Source: Manduca sexta
Lineage: Eukaryota; Arthropoda; Insecta; Lepidoptera; Sphingidae
Assembly (NCBI RefSeq): GCF_014839805.1
Contig: NC_051142.1
Span: 15,036,589 to 15,100,588 of the forward strand
Direction of reading: 5' to 3'
Length of the DNA: 64,000 nt
Positions 24,073-35,042 of the stretch are shown here, in pieces. Position 1 is the first letter of the stretch. Every line of letters begins with the position of its first letter. The notes under the pieces are model-generated. The model made no database searches. It was not told the DNA's origin and saw only the letters and a list, made by a program, of their open reading frames with translations. Position numbers and translations under genes: made by a program.

Positions 24073-25113
24073 ATGGTGTGGGGTGATAAAGAGAACCGAA
24101 TCGCTGTGATAGCATTACACAAAGTAGGTATGGAGCCAAATGCAATTTTTAAAACTCTCCATACACTTGGTATTAGTAAAATGTTTGTGTACCGGGCTAT
24201 TAATAGGTACAATGAGACCTCCTCTGTTTGTGACAGAAAAAGATCTGGCCGTCCACGTAGTGTTCGTACGAAAAAGGTGGTCAAAGCAGTAAGGGAAAGA
24301 ATTCGAAGAAATCCTGTCCGAAAGCAAAAGATTTTATCTCGGGAAATGAAGATAGCACCTAGAACCATGTCGCGTATTTTAAAAGATGACTTAGGACTTG
24401 CAACCTATAAGAGACGCACTGGCCATTTCTTAACTGATAATTTAAAGAAGAATAGGGTGGTAAAATCGAAACAACTACTGAAGCGGTACGCAAAGGGAGG
24501 TCACAGAAAAATTTTGTTTACGGATGAGAAAATTTTTACAATTGAGCAACATTTTAACAAACAAAATGACCGTATTTATGCTCAAAGCTCTAAGGAAGCT
24601 TCCCAATTAGTCGACAGAGTGCAACGTGGACATTATCCGACTTCAGTGATGGTTTGGTGGGGTGTTAGCTATGAAGGAGTGACTGAGCCATATTTTTGTG
24701 AAAAAGGTATCAAAACATCGGCACAAGTGTATCAAGATACCATTCTTGAGAAGGTAGTTAAGCCCCTTAACATCACCATGTTCAATAACCAAGTATGGTC
24801 CTTCCAGCAAGACTCGGCGCCGGGTCATAAAGCTCGGTCCACGCAGTCTTGGTTGGAATCGAACGTTTCGGACTTCATCAGAGCTGAAGACTGGCCGTCG
24901 TCTAGTCCCGATCTTAATCCGCTGGATTATGATTTGTGGTCAGTTTTAGAGAGTACAGCTTGCTCTAAACGCCATGATAATTTGGAGTCCCTAAAACAAT
25001 CTATACGATTGGCAGTGAAGAATTTTCCCATGGAAAGAGTGCGTGCTTCTATTGATAACTGGCCTCATCGTTTAAAGGACTGTATTGCAGCCAATGGAGA
25101 CCACTTCGAATAA
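24073..25113 (+). CDS. Mariner (maT, DD37D) transposase
   Basis: A 346-residue protein, normal length for this family, that cuts and pastes its own element at TA sites in the nucleus. Residues 1-110 form the paired helix-turn-helix DNA-binding region with the linking SGRPRSVRT motif (about 58-66). The catalytic triad is Asp151 (LFTDEKIF), Asp247 (SFQQDSAPGH) and Asp285 (PDLNPLDYDLW); 37 residues separate the last two, which defines DD37D (maT) rather than DD34D mariner or DD34E Tc1. The frame is open 18 codons upstream (from 24019), but the ATG at 24073 starts the conserved protein and begins MVWGDKENRIAVIALHKVGM. No stop or frameshift. Function is inferred from motifs. Confidence 0.95.
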   Translation: MVWGDKENRIAVIALHKVGMEPNAIFKTLHTLGISKMFVYRAINRYNETSSVCDRKRSGRPRSVRTKKVVKAVRERIRRNPVRKQKILSREMKIAPRTMSRILKDDLGLATYKRRTGHFLTDNLKKNRVVKSKQLLKRYAKGGHRKILFTDEKIFTIEQHFNKQNDRIYAQSSKEASQLVDRVQRGHYPTSVMVWWGVSYEGVTEPYFCEKGIKTSAQVYQDTILEKVVKPLNITMFNNQVWSFQQDSAPGHKARSTQSWLESNVSDFIRAEDWPSSSPDLNPLDYDLWSVLESTACSKRHDNLESLKQSIRLAVKNFPMERVRASIDNWPHRLKDCIAANGDHFE

Positions 25114-25210
25114 GCTTTTTATATTTTTAATTGTTTTATATTTATGTATTAAACTGACACACTGTAAAAGTAATAAATGTTATTTGCAGTTAACAATTTT
25201 CTTTTTTCTT

Positions 25211-25237
25211 TATTACAATATTTATGGCAAGACTAGG
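25211..25237 (-). repeat. Mariner right inverted repeat
   Basis: Read on the minus strand it begins CCTAGTCTTGCCATAAATAT. The five mismatches with the left end suggest that the element has drifted or that the termini are naturally imperfect. Confidence 0.88.
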
Positions 25238-25239
25238 TA

Positions 25240-26730
25240 TGTTCCGCCACCTTTGTCCCACAATCTACAACAAATAAAAACACAAACCAGCATTGACATC
25301 GAAATCGACTCGGTAAATTTCCACCGCAGTGTTTGGAGACACAAATCGAATTTGACGGAGCATCGCTTGTTTACGTTAAAAGGGATACGCCCAAGGTTTG
25401 GGCTGTCAGCCTCGTGGGAATACCCGCTGTGTCCCTGATTTGATGATCTTTTACAGTTGTATCAGGAGTATCAGTATATTTTTTGACATTTGTTTTATTT
25501 ACAAGAGTATTTTGTGTTTTTGTTCTGACAGCAAAGTATGTACTAATTACAGTCCTATGATAGACGCCTGCGCAATTCGAGTGACAGTCGACTTTTACAC
25601 ACACTTTAAGATCTACTTGGCAACGCTTGGATAATATGCCTTTGAATAGCAATTTTTTACTCTGGCTACACTGTCGATCGTTTTGCAACACATAGTACAA
25701 ATGTATGTTTGCAACAATGATCGCATACCATTTGGCGGTAGAAATAGCCAAAACTATGATACCTTCAAACTCTGGGGTGCAAGGGACTATAGGGACTGTA
25801 ACAGTTCAACGAACCAAACGATCATGTAATGTATTCTTAATAAATTTCCCTTAGGTGGTGGACGGGTGGCCCAATATCAGATAAATAATGCACAAGAGCC
25901 TGGCGTGCTGTATTAGATACACGCGTATGATTTTACCATGGTCTCATTCCTTGGATGGCGAGGGCTTTTCCCAAGAGTCGACTCCTGCGAGGGTTGCGGT
26001 TGCATGCACTTGCGCACCCCGCGACTTTCGATATTAGGGAGAGAGAGTCGAATAGCGGAGTTTAATTGGAAGGTTTATACCAGCAAGTCCGGCAGAAAAC
26101 AGTAAAGGGATTCCATTAAAAAAAATAATAAAAAGAATGGGAATTAATTGCCATCAGATGATCAGTTTTTATTTAGCGTTATCTGCAACACAGTACATTT
26201 AACCTATAAACTTGTCAATAGACAGTTTACTAAACGTTTGTAAAGTGGAAGACAAAGTAAACGCCGATTGAAACTTTGGTGAAATGTTTGTGCCTGTAAG
26301 AGATACTAGTACTATTGGCCGCGTTTGGCAAAATCTACAGTTGCAACTTGCCGCTAGATGTCGCTGTGATGAACTTTTGATGTTATTCGATACACGTATT
26401 CACAAACAATACTATGAGGACGCAAAGTGCTCCCACACGTATAGTGGTAGCAATTTTATAGTTTTCTATGGATTTGTTCAGGTTTTTTGGTTAGTTGTCA
26501 TCATCACGCAGGGATACAATATGTACCGAGAACATAGTAGTTCACCAAAAAGAAATTTCCAAACATACATCTGTTTTATTTCGACACCCCTCATTACGTA
26601 TTCTTTGAATAGATACAAGGTTTCCAAGTTAATACAGATAAAAACAAATGGTGAGTAGTAAAAGGTGCGTGTGTTGACTGTAGCTAGGCGGATATTGTGA
26701 AAAATATTCCTAGTATAGTAGAAAAAAAAA
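25240..26730. other. No gene recognised
   Basis: Mixed composition. 25860-26050 is GC-richer (ggtggacgggtggcccaata, gcgcaccccgcgactttcg) but has no partner in the window. 'cttgccgctagatgtcgct' near 26347 is a phrase I associate with dispersed lepidopteran repeats. Several frames of 80-126 codons lie here, none with a recognisable domain. Confidence 0.4.
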
Positions 26731-27053
26731 GCGGCGATAGCCTAGTTGGTTGTGGAACGGTTTGCCGAGACGAATGTCCGCAGGTTCAAATCCCAAGGGC
26801 ACACACCTCTGATTTTTCTAAAAAAATATGTGTGTATTCTTTGTGAATTATCGCTTGCTCTAACGGTAAAGGAAACATCGTGAGGAAACCTGCATATCTG
26901 AGAAGTTCTCTATAGGAATTTCGAGGGTGTGTGAAGTCTACCAATCCGCATTAGGCCAGCGTGGTGGACTAAGGCCTAATCCCTCTCAGTAGTAGAGGAG
27001 GCCCGTGCTCAGCAGTGGGCAAGTATATAATACAGGGCTGATATTATTATTAT
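26731..27053 (+). mobile_element. tRNA-headed SINE, family 1, full-length
   Basis: Head gcggcgatagcctagttggt (A box) and caggttcaaatcccaagg (B box), body with 'aaacatcgtgaggaaacctg' and 'cactaggccagcgtggtgg'-like sequence, end 'tatataatacagggctgata' plus (tta)n. The 9-base tatagtaga precedes it (26714-26722, then an A run) and follows it (27051-27059), a possible target duplication. Confidence 0.93.
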
Positions 27054-28758
27054 AGTAGATATCAGATTATATTTAGAATTCATGGACACGTGGTTTTAAC
27101 TAGGCAGGTCATCGTACCTGAGGGTTGGCAAGGGTAAGTATGTTTTTTTATCTATTGGTGTCGCTAAGCAGTACTTTGACGGAAATTTTAGCGAATGTAA
27201 TTAAGGCTTTGTTACAAAGCAAGATTTCTGGAGGCACAATAATTATACTCATTCCGATTTTTATTCACTTTACTAAGGTCTCAGCGAGGAACGTAATGCA
27301 TAGCCAATATTTAATAATGTATTGGGTGGACTTTGTTTACATATCATTAGGTATGCGACTTGCTCATTTCTAGTGTTTAAAAGGCAGTAGATTGTCATAC
27401 AATAAACAACCTGCGTGCTTCAGCAAAGGATTTTCTGCTTAGACGCCTGTTATGCTAGATAATATGGTGTTGAGGACTGTAACTAGTTCGAACTGAAGCG
27501 AACGCATGACGAGTTTGACGTCACAGCAAGTCGATTCTCTGTTATGCTTTATGTATTAGAGCTAGAATAGTGGAAAACCGATATTCAACTCTATATCTCC
27601 AAAGGGGTAGACAGATAGAAATAAGTGATGTGGGTGTTTTTTTTTTTTGTGTTTTTGTAATCTTAGATTTGAAGGTAGTAGCCATTCTAAAATACATATT
27701 TACCAAAAAGTTTGTTTACCAACAAAAAGTTTGTTGGTAATATGAATATTATATTAAAAGTAACAAATCATTTCTTCTGGAGAACAGTGGTCTATCGAGA
27801 ACAGTAATAATTGTAACTTAAAAATAGTGTTATTGTTAAATGTTAATACAAATAAAAATAAAAGTCTTAATTCTTTTTGGGTGATATAGGACAATTAAGA
27901 TCAGAGAGATCAATTATTCATTTGCCCGTGACTATAAAACAGAACTAGCTCGACGCGTGACGGAGTATGATTTTTAATTTTATTTAATAAGTATGCTAAT
28001 TATAACTATATGAGTGTAAATAAATTTTCATTCATAAAATGCAATACCAAAACTGTAACTTCGTGTCGGTTTTCTCTGACATGCTGTCACCTCGGTCATG
28101 TTGGCACATTAAAGTTTCGCCCAAAAAAATATTTTACAACAGTTTTAATAATAATTATAAACGGTGACTATCGTATAAATTTTGAAGCAATGTACCCACG
28201 CCCTTATATTTTATTAATATTATATATTCGAAATGCTTTTAAATATTTAGAAGTTTTTGCTAAAATTAGAACGTTAAAATTTAAGTGTGATAAAATTAAT
28301 AGCAAATTTGAATATTAAATTAAGCCATCTATCAATGTCAGTTCGCCAGAATATTTTGTTGCAGAATTGTAGAAAACTTCTTAGTAATTTTTGCGGCCAC
28401 AAAGTTTATCATTTTAATAAAATTCCAATGTCATACGCTGTATTTTTGCATCATTTCACGTTTTTAAATTCGTCAATAGTGAAATATGAGTCCAAGGGTT
28501 CGATAAATAAAGGTGGACAGTCTTAATTACTTATAAACTTGGCTTGTATTAAGAGGTGGTTAAGAATTGCTTAAATAGCTGTCAAAAACATCACCAGTTT
28601 CCTAGTTTAAACCTTATTAAGAAGCAAGATGGCGGGTTTTGACTTACAGCTGATCGAGTAAAATTGTGTTTTAACTAAGCATAGCTTTGCGAAATTTTTA
28701 TAAGTAAGAATGATTATGTAGAATAATTATAAGGATAAAAATATTGTTTTTAGGGTAT
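27054..28758. other. No feature recognised
   Basis: AT-rich. A perfect CRE-type TGACGTCA stands at 27516-27523 with no other promoter signal near it. Frames of about 100 codons (28010, 28287) look like chance. Confidence 0.45.
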
Positions 28759-28920
28759 TCATGACACCTTTTGCTATAAAACATTGAGCGTTTGACAGAG
28801 CGAGGCAGTTGACAGTTGTATAAGTCGGTTGGTTGGTGAAATATTGATGATAGAATTTCTGTAGTCCGTGATATTTCTTTTTATTTTAATTAAAATCATT
28901 TACTTCCTAACAATATTATA
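28759..28920 (+). repeat. Dispersed repeat of unknown class, copy 1
   Basis: 'catgacaccttttgctataa', 'ttgacagagcgaggc' and 'tttctgtagtc.gtgata' recur in the same order at 37866-38033. I do not recognise the family. No terminal repeats or coding content. Confidence 0.75.
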
Positions 28921-29824
28921 TGTTCTGCATAACAAACTTAAAAACCCGCAAAGAAATCACCAAAAACGCGTCAAAACGAATTTTAAATGTATTTATTTAA
29001 ATGTCCGCATGATTTATAGCGGGCTATTGTTGGCAACCCCTAGACAGTCCATTAGAAGCGACGACGATAAGTGCTCGCTGTGGGAAACTAGATACAGATG
29101 GAGTGTTATGGCCATCATCCAATGCATTCACGCTTTAAAATCGCTTTAGTCCGCGACTAAGAACAACTTATCTGTGACGGAGCAATCGTTTTACATTTAC
29201 AGGAATCCCTTTATTTATAAATTGTGCCAAAAACTCCTTTAGAAATTGACTCCTTTTTCATGGTATTTCTTGATTTGTATTTACTAGATATTCTTATAAT
29301 ATATAATGTATTTGATTTAATACGAATAGTGTTACTGTTTGTTGTTGCAAGAATAATAAATAAATATCAAAACTTGCATCGAAATCGGTACAGGTTTTGG
29401 GAAATACGCGAAATAATTGTCTAGCATTTTATGATAATTAGTATTATTTATAAACAGCAGACAGTTCGCATATAACAACATATCGAGTAACCATATTATA
29501 ATCATTCCTAAAACGCCACAAAACTGTTACTCACCAGCTTATGCGTATTTTCAAATTCTAACCTAACTTTGTATTTTCCATTTGCCTTGTGCACTTTACA
29601 AACAGCCTCGTTTCTATATTCATACTTATTGTGAAACGAGGTATATAAAACGCAAAGATTGATAGACTTATATTGACTGCTGACTTATTTATTTTGCGTA
29701 AAAAGGAACTAGAAAACACATTTCTACCAGATACAAACAGTAGGTAATTACTTACAGACCTTGTAGTATAAACATCCCGCCGCTCAGACTGGCGGATAGT
29801 ACGAGAGAATAAAACGAATACACA
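28921..29824. other. No feature recognised
   Basis: AT-rich unique sequence. No repeat partner and no coding signal. Confidence 0.45.
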
Positions 29825-29912
29825 TACATACATCACGCCTCTGTAGGCAGAGGTGCAAACAGGAATCCTACTTTCCGCCATAGGTTTAGACAATGTATGA
29901 TTAGTAATTGTG
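29825..29912 (-). mobile_element. SINE family 2, 3' fragment
   Basis: 'cgcctctgtaggcagaggtg' and 'cctactttccgccatagg' match the reverse-complemented 3' end of family 2. The similar 29985-30070 follows in the same orientation, 70 bases on. Confidence 0.65.
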
Positions 29913-29984
29913 TAGGTTTTTTATGGTTTTGTAAGTCACATGCGAAATTATTAACACATAAAACACACACGCCTATATCATGCC

Positions 29985-30070
29985 TATATCCCCAAAGGAG
30001 TGAGGCTGAGGTGCAGCCAAGGCACCCACTTTCCACCATGAGTTGAGACAATGTGTGATTGGTGACTGTG
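29985..30070 (-). mobile_element. SINE family 2, second 3' fragment
   Basis: 'ccaaaggagtgaggctgagg' and 'gcacccactttccaccatga' parallel the previous fragment, and both end in 'gacaatgt.tgattggtgac'-like sequence, so the pair may be a local duplication rather than two insertions. Confidence 0.65.
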
Positions 30071-30199
30071 GAATTTTTTTTAAGATTTTCAGAAACTGAG
30101 AGTCTCATAAAAAAATTCCAGTGTCATTTTTATTCTGTGTATTGCTCAACAAGTAGTGAGCATCTGCTCAGACTTATGGTAACTTGTTCCAGGAAGTCA

Positions 30200-30460
30200 C
30201 GTACCGATGTGAATCCGTATATTTGTATTCGCTCGGATAGTGACCACCGTATCTAAAATCAAATGGCGGTGTAAAATCCGCCATAGTAGCACGTAAGTGT
30301 GTCGTATCCAAGCCTGTCTGTGTATAGGGTATATCCTGTTTCGAACCTAGTGACATAATTGTGTGGACGGTCGAGGATCTCTCGTCAATTGATACTATAA
30401 CTGAGCCTTACTTCATCGACAATCTGATGCAGTAAAGCCACTTTGCCGAGCTTCGAGAAA
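30200..30460. repeat. Dispersed repeat, family 4, copy 1
   Basis: Shares 'atagtgaccaccgtat', 'aagtgtgtcgt', 'cataattgtgt', 'ctcgtca' and 'cactttgccg' in order with 60590-60850, and the second half with 46755-46850. Class unknown; no terminal repeats seen. Confidence 0.65.
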
Positions 30461-31480
30461 CCTATCATCTCTTTGGTCAGCATAATACTCGGTATTATGT
30501 AACGTCAGATTCAGCTCACCATTATCTGTGTTAAAACAAAAGGCAACGCAAAAACAATCATAACAAGTTGTCGTTTTTAAACAAAATGAGGTTAAAATCA
30601 AAAAGAATCACATCCTAACAAATAAACTTGTGTTGAGTTGAAAAGAAAATCTCTACAATAGAAAGACGCTACATTTGCACCAGATACAACCGTGCCCTGT
30701 AATTGCTAACAGACCGTGCGCGCAACCGGAGCTCCGGTAAATAGACTGTAAAGGGAAATGTTTTGAAATCATCGGGAATTATTAATAGATTCTAGATTAG
30801 TGTTTACGAACATATAAGTGATCAGTTGAAAGGCGTTCGGGAAAACTATGCTATATCGGGAAATGCGTATATTCCTTCCACGGACAGATGTAAAAACAAA
30901 CCCAATCGGTTTTGTAGCAATTTCGTTCCCACGTTCGGATAAGACCGAGTCGAAAGAGCCAATAGGGACAAAGCATATTGGCTAAAAACCAGTCGTAAAA
31001 AAAATAAGCACAGATAAATTTCATTATATTTTAGGTGCAGAATGATGGAGAAGCTGGTAGATAATGTGTTTACAATTCTGATTATGTTTTGTATATATCT
31101 TAATATATTCACATCACCTGTTCCATAGTGATTTATTTGCTTGCGATAAGCAAGCTGGACTGTGATGGATTGAAAGAACATTATGTAAATTCAAATAGTT
31201 TCGCGAACGCTATTTTAAGCACATTCGACGAATAAATATAGAACAGAAGCTTAATGAATTACTTTAAAAAATAATTTAAATCTACTTAGACTTAAGGAAA
31301 AATGTGAAAATGTTATGAGAATAGGTAGGCAGAACCTTATTTTCATTTGATTATTTGATTCACACACATGTTAAACACAATATACAAAATAATTTAATTA
31401 ACATTGTACTTTTGGATTTTGTGTAATTATTATTCTTTTGTTTTGTATTTATATTTGTATTACTTGATATATTAACTGTT
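30461..31480. other. No gene recognised
   Basis: 30846-31181 (minus) has a 111-codon frame with hydrophobic character; I do not recognise it and it lacks support from composition or neighbours. Confidence 0.4.
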
Positions 31481-31595
31481 GTTTAAGAAGTGCGAAGCCT
31501 CCTAACACAGATATTGCCATATTTAAAAGGAGTGTTCCATTAATGACAAATTGAACTTAAGATAATGTAAATAAAGAATATTTTATTTTATTTAT
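31481..31595 (+). other. Possible retroelement 3' tail
   Basis: 'gaagtgcgaagcctcctaac' leads into 'atgtaaataaagaatatttt' and repeated attttatt, a polyadenylation signal plus tail as at retroposed LINE 3' ends. Source element unrecognised. Confidence 0.35.
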
Positions 31596-31849
31596 TTTTG
31601 TCGGCTAACAATGTTGCACAATGGAATATGTCAAACATCTAGAGTTGTACCCGTCAATTTGTGAAACGGCCGTTAATTTTTTTAAATGGCCTTCCTTTTT
31701 TTAGCCTGGCAAGGGACGGGTTATACAAACACCAGAGTTTTGTGTGAGCGCTTTAGGCGCTTGCAACCCTTTCAAAACGGCTGAACATATAATTTCGATG
31801 CCGATATTGTTATTATGTAGCACGAAATTATTATAAACAGTATTAAGTA

Positions 31850-32093
31850 TCTATATATGTAAAAATTAATCCCTATTTCCCTTGGTCACGCCATCACGCG
31901 TGAACGGCTGGACCAATTACACACAAATTTTTTTTTGTTGTGTTTGTTATTGTCAGGAGAGGGTTCTTATGAAAGAAAAAAATTAAGGAAGTTGAGCGGA
32001 ACGTTAAAAAATTTAAGAAAAGTTAATTTCAGCGATTGACAATATGCGCTGCAAATTCATAGTTGACAGGACATTGTCTGTCGGGTCGACTAG
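31850..32093 (+). mobile_element. Short non-autonomous Helitron
   Basis: Starts TC (tctatatatgtaaaaattaa) after A and ends CTAG before T (32090-32094), with the hairpin gacag-gacattgt-ctgtc just before the end. These are the defining Helitron termini. The internal 'tggtcacgccatcacgcgtg' and 'aacggctggacc' belong to a repeat common in Lepidoptera. 244 bases, no coding. Confidence 0.85.
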
Positions 32094-32565
32094 TAAACAA
32101 TAAAAAATTAAGAACTATGACGAAGAATTTTATAATGCAAACAATATACCAAGTAGTTATAGACACAGCTTCCATAATTACCATTATGACGCAGCATTAA
32201 CAATTCACAATCCACGTCAAGTCAATATTTTTGTAATTGATTCATCAGTAGAAGAGGCGAGACCCTCCCGACGATAATGACGCTGAATTAATGGTTTCCA
32301 CTCCTTGTAATTCATTTTAAGAATAAAAAGTCACGAGACGCCATTCAACCGCGTCAGTCCTAGTTTTAAATAGGCAATTATGTAGAGAGCTTGCAAAATA
32401 AGAGATCTTTTTTCTGATTTCGCGAAAAGTGCACGCTTTTCAAATGGTAGGATTTCGTCGTTCCGATTGATGAGTGGGTTTTTTATGAAGCTGGTGCTAT
32501 TGGCATTATATAATGCCAATAATAATAATATGTGATAAATATATTATGGTTACAGACAGACAAAC
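32094..32565. other. No feature recognised
   Basis: AT-rich, unique-looking. Ends in a short 'ataatgccaataataataat' stretch before the SINE. Confidence 0.4.
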
Positions 32566-32800
32566 ACATAACGCCTTTATCTACACAGGGGTAGGCAGAG
32601 GTACAGTTAGTGCACTTACTTTTCGTCAAGTGTTATGCCCCTTTGAAGTGACCCTCAAGCCTATCGCCATATCAGGCACAAATTTCAAGCTAGTACTGAG
32701 CAGAAAAACTCAATATCACTGTCCAACCCGGGTTTCGAACCCGGGACTTTAGCGAGCGATGTTGTACCCCGCACGCAATATAACTACGCTACCTAGGCAT
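32566..32800 (-). mobile_element. tRNA-headed SINE, family 2, best-preserved copy
   Basis: On the minus strand: head 'atgcctaggtagcgtagtta' (A box), 'tcccgggttcgaaacccggg' (perfect B-box arm), body 'actgagc'/'ggcgataggcttgag', and 3' end 'ctctgcctacccctgtgtag' then 'ataaaggcgtta'. The T-arm complementarity is intact, so the tRNA ancestry is plain. Confidence 0.9.
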
Positions 32801-33099
32801 TATGTGTTAAGTGACATTTTAGTTCTAATTTCTTTTACAATAATAGCTATTAAATTGTAGGTTTCCGAATCGATCGACTCATTGTAGGTAAAGAAGAAAG
32901 TAAGAAAAAAATGTATTGGTCACGGACACAACAAAGATACAGAAATATTAGAATAACGAAAAGAAAATAAAGCTCACTTTAAAATTATAAACATAATAAA
33001 ACAAAATCATTTTATATAAGTAGGTAGTATACAATGTGATGCTGCATGCCGTGGCGGTGACGGGTGCGAAGGTAGCCGCTCAACCTATTGCTTCGCTGC

Positions 33100-33170
33100 G
33101 ATGTGGTAGTAGGTAGGTAGGTTATGGTGGTAGGTACCTATCTAGTTAGTGGTGGTAGGTAGGTGCCATC
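33100..33170. repeat. (GGTA)-type minisatellite
   Basis: Imperfect tandem 'ggtaggtaggt' and 'gtggtaggta' phrases. It adjoins a GC-richer stretch 33040-33100. Confidence 0.8.
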
Positions 33171-33384
33171 GCTTTGCCTTAGGGGGAGTATTTTTATTTC
33201 AGTTCAAAAGGAATCAGATGTTTAATTAGAGGACGCCCGGCCAATAGGCCTTTATGAATCTTTAACAATGATGTCTCAACGTGACAAACGCAGTGAGGGA
33301 CCACGCAACGCTTTGTGATTTCATGCTTTGGTAGATTTACAGTTTACGAAACCTACGTAGTGCTTATACTATTTCACATGAAAA

Positions 33385-33575
33385 TTAAAATGATGCACGA
33401 TGCCAGCACCATCTATTTAAAATTTCCATTACCTATTATGTGAGCAAACTACCGGGATAAAAAGTAGCCTATGTTAAATTTAATTGCTTATAAATCCGTT
33501 TAGCTGTTGCAGCATTTACTTCTAACAAACGTCCAAACGTTTTCACAAACTTTCGCATTTATAATATTAGTGATT
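33385..33575 (+). repeat. Dispersed repeat, family 5, copy 1
   Basis: 'ccagcaccatctatttaaaa', 'ccgggataaaaagtagccta', 'atccgtttagctgttgcagc' and 'ttcgcatttataatattagt' recur in order at 45284-45510. The last phrase is a common lepidopteran repeat end; class uncertain, possibly Helitron-related. Confidence 0.65.
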
Positions 33576-33754
33576 TGGAAACCTACCCCGACTTGTAAGA
33601 TTAAAAATTTATAGGTAGATGAGTTCTGGTGATCCCATTGCTAACAAACTTCAAAGGTTCACCTGCTGAACTAATATGAAAATTACTAAAAAAATCATTA
33701 ATCCAGGCCATTGGTATCCATAAAAAACATTCATACACCCATTGACATGGAGAT

Positions 33755-33935
33755 CGTGACTCGGCAAACGTAGTGTAGGACGTCCTCCAGCTAGGTGGAG
33801 TGACGACCTGCGAGAGGTCGCTGGTAAGAAGTGGAAGCTACAGGCCGAAGACAGGGTATAATGGCGCATATTGGAGGAGGCCTATGTCCAGCAGTGGACA
33901 AAGATATAGGCTGATGATGATGATGATGATGACAA
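33755..33935 (+). mobile_element. RTE-type LINE, C-terminal fragment with (GAT)n tail
   Basis: One frame reads VGRPPARWSDDLREVAGKKW, then an interrupted 'LQAEDR' and 'ILEEAYVQQWTKIG', the last residues of RTE ORF2, followed by (gat)n at 33912-33932, the usual 3' tail. 5'-truncated; one stop near 33860. Confidence 0.85.
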
Positions 33936-34383
33936 TGATACAGTCATTTAAAAAAAAAAGCTTATATGTATGTTCTATATAATGTATTCTAAATACACAG
34001 TATATCAGGCAATTGCAAAAGAAACATCAACGCTATCTAGCGAATGTAATGACGAAACTTGATACTAAGGTAGTCGTCATGAAAACCTTAGTGGGCGAAT
34101 TCAATTAAAAATATAATGAAGCCCTCAGGTGCCTTTGAATGTAGAGGCTGGATAATTATAAGTATTATAGTAACGTCTCAAATGAATTCATGATGAGGTC
34201 TCATTTTGAATTTCATTTTGTAATTCTAGTCCTACTTTCATAACCTTCAGGTTTTAGTTAACTAAATGGAACATGATAACAAAATTAAAAGTTCTTAGTA
34301 TTTGAAACATTAGGCGAGAACAAAGACTGTAGGATTATGGAAATTTTGACGACTACCCACGTACTGTTTTGACATAAAATATG

Positions 34384-34700
34384 TTCACACTGCTCATTAC
34401 CTAACCCTTTACTTTATGTTTAGTTCCATCTGATATTGTGGGTTCATGGAATATCGCGTATTATCAGAATTAGGATTATGGAATTGGCATAAGATGATTT
34501 CACACTGCTCATTACCTAATCCTTTGCTTTATGTTAACTCCCTCTGATATTGTGGGTTCATGGAATATCGCGTATTATCAGAATTAGGATTATGGAATTG
34601 GCGTAAGATGATTTCACACTGCTCATTACCTAATCCTTTGTTTCAAGTTTACTTCCCTCTGATATTGTGGTTTCATGGAATATCGCTTATTATCAGGATA
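34384..34700. repeat. Tandem repeat, 114-115 bp unit, 2.75 copies
   Basis: Units begin at 34384, 34499 and 34613 with 'ttcacactgctcattaccta' and share 'ctgatattgtgg.ttcatgg' and 'aatatcgc.tattatcag'. Copies 1 and 2 differ by a few bases, copy 3 by more. No partner elsewhere in the window. Confidence 0.95.
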
Positions 34701-34945
34701 GATAACGCACGTGCTTGTTAACCTGTTTTATAAAAATACTAAACCAAAAAATAATAAAATTATCATTTTTCCTCTTTGTCGTAACAAATAAATTTGTTTC
34801 ATGGTAATTTCTAAAGATTTATTTTTAACTCGGTAGCCTCTGTTTCTTTAATTATATAAAAAAAAACTTCAATAATTAAATAGAATACCAGATTATATTC
34901 ACAATATTGTCTATATTTCATAACTAAAGACGCATTTAAAAAAAA

Positions 34946-35042
34946 ACACATTGCGCCTTTATACCTGAAGGAGTAGGCAGAAATGCAACTAAGGCACTTT
35001 TCGCCATGTTTTCCGTCCCATGATGTGATAGGGGGCGAATAT
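34946..35042 (-). mobile_element. SINE family 2, 3' fragment
   Basis: 'gcgcctttatacctgaagga' and 'gtaggcagaaatgcaactaa' then 'ccatgatgtgatagggggcg' match the 3' half of family 2 reversed. The head is missing. Confidence 0.78.

Larger units (their letters stand above)
23931..25237 (+). mobile_element. Complete maT-type mariner (DD37D)
   Basis: 1307 bases bounded by imperfect terminal inverted repeats and flanked by TA on both sides (23929-23930 and 25238-25239), the target duplication of Tc1/mariner elements. It carries one uninterrupted transposase ORF (24073-25113) with 142 bases before and 124 after it. Catalytic residues are all present. Nothing in the sequence shows that it is dead. Confidence 0.92.

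Noticed and set aside
23976..24368. Minus-strand 130-codon frame opposite the transposase
   Set aside because: Shadow of the real mariner ORF on the other strand.
26284..26658. 124-codon plus-strand frame
   Set aside because: No recognisable domain; starts within a phrase typical of dispersed lepidopteran repeats.
27516..27523. CRE site TGACGTCA
   Set aside because: An isolated 8-mer is expected by chance in 64 kb about once.
30846..31181. Minus-strand 111-codon hydrophobic frame
   Set aside because: No signal peptide or domain that I can defend; AT-rich DNA often gives such frames.
32700..32800. tRNA-like A and B boxes
   Set aside because: They belong to the head of a SINE; no complete cloverleaf with an acceptor stem could be drawn.
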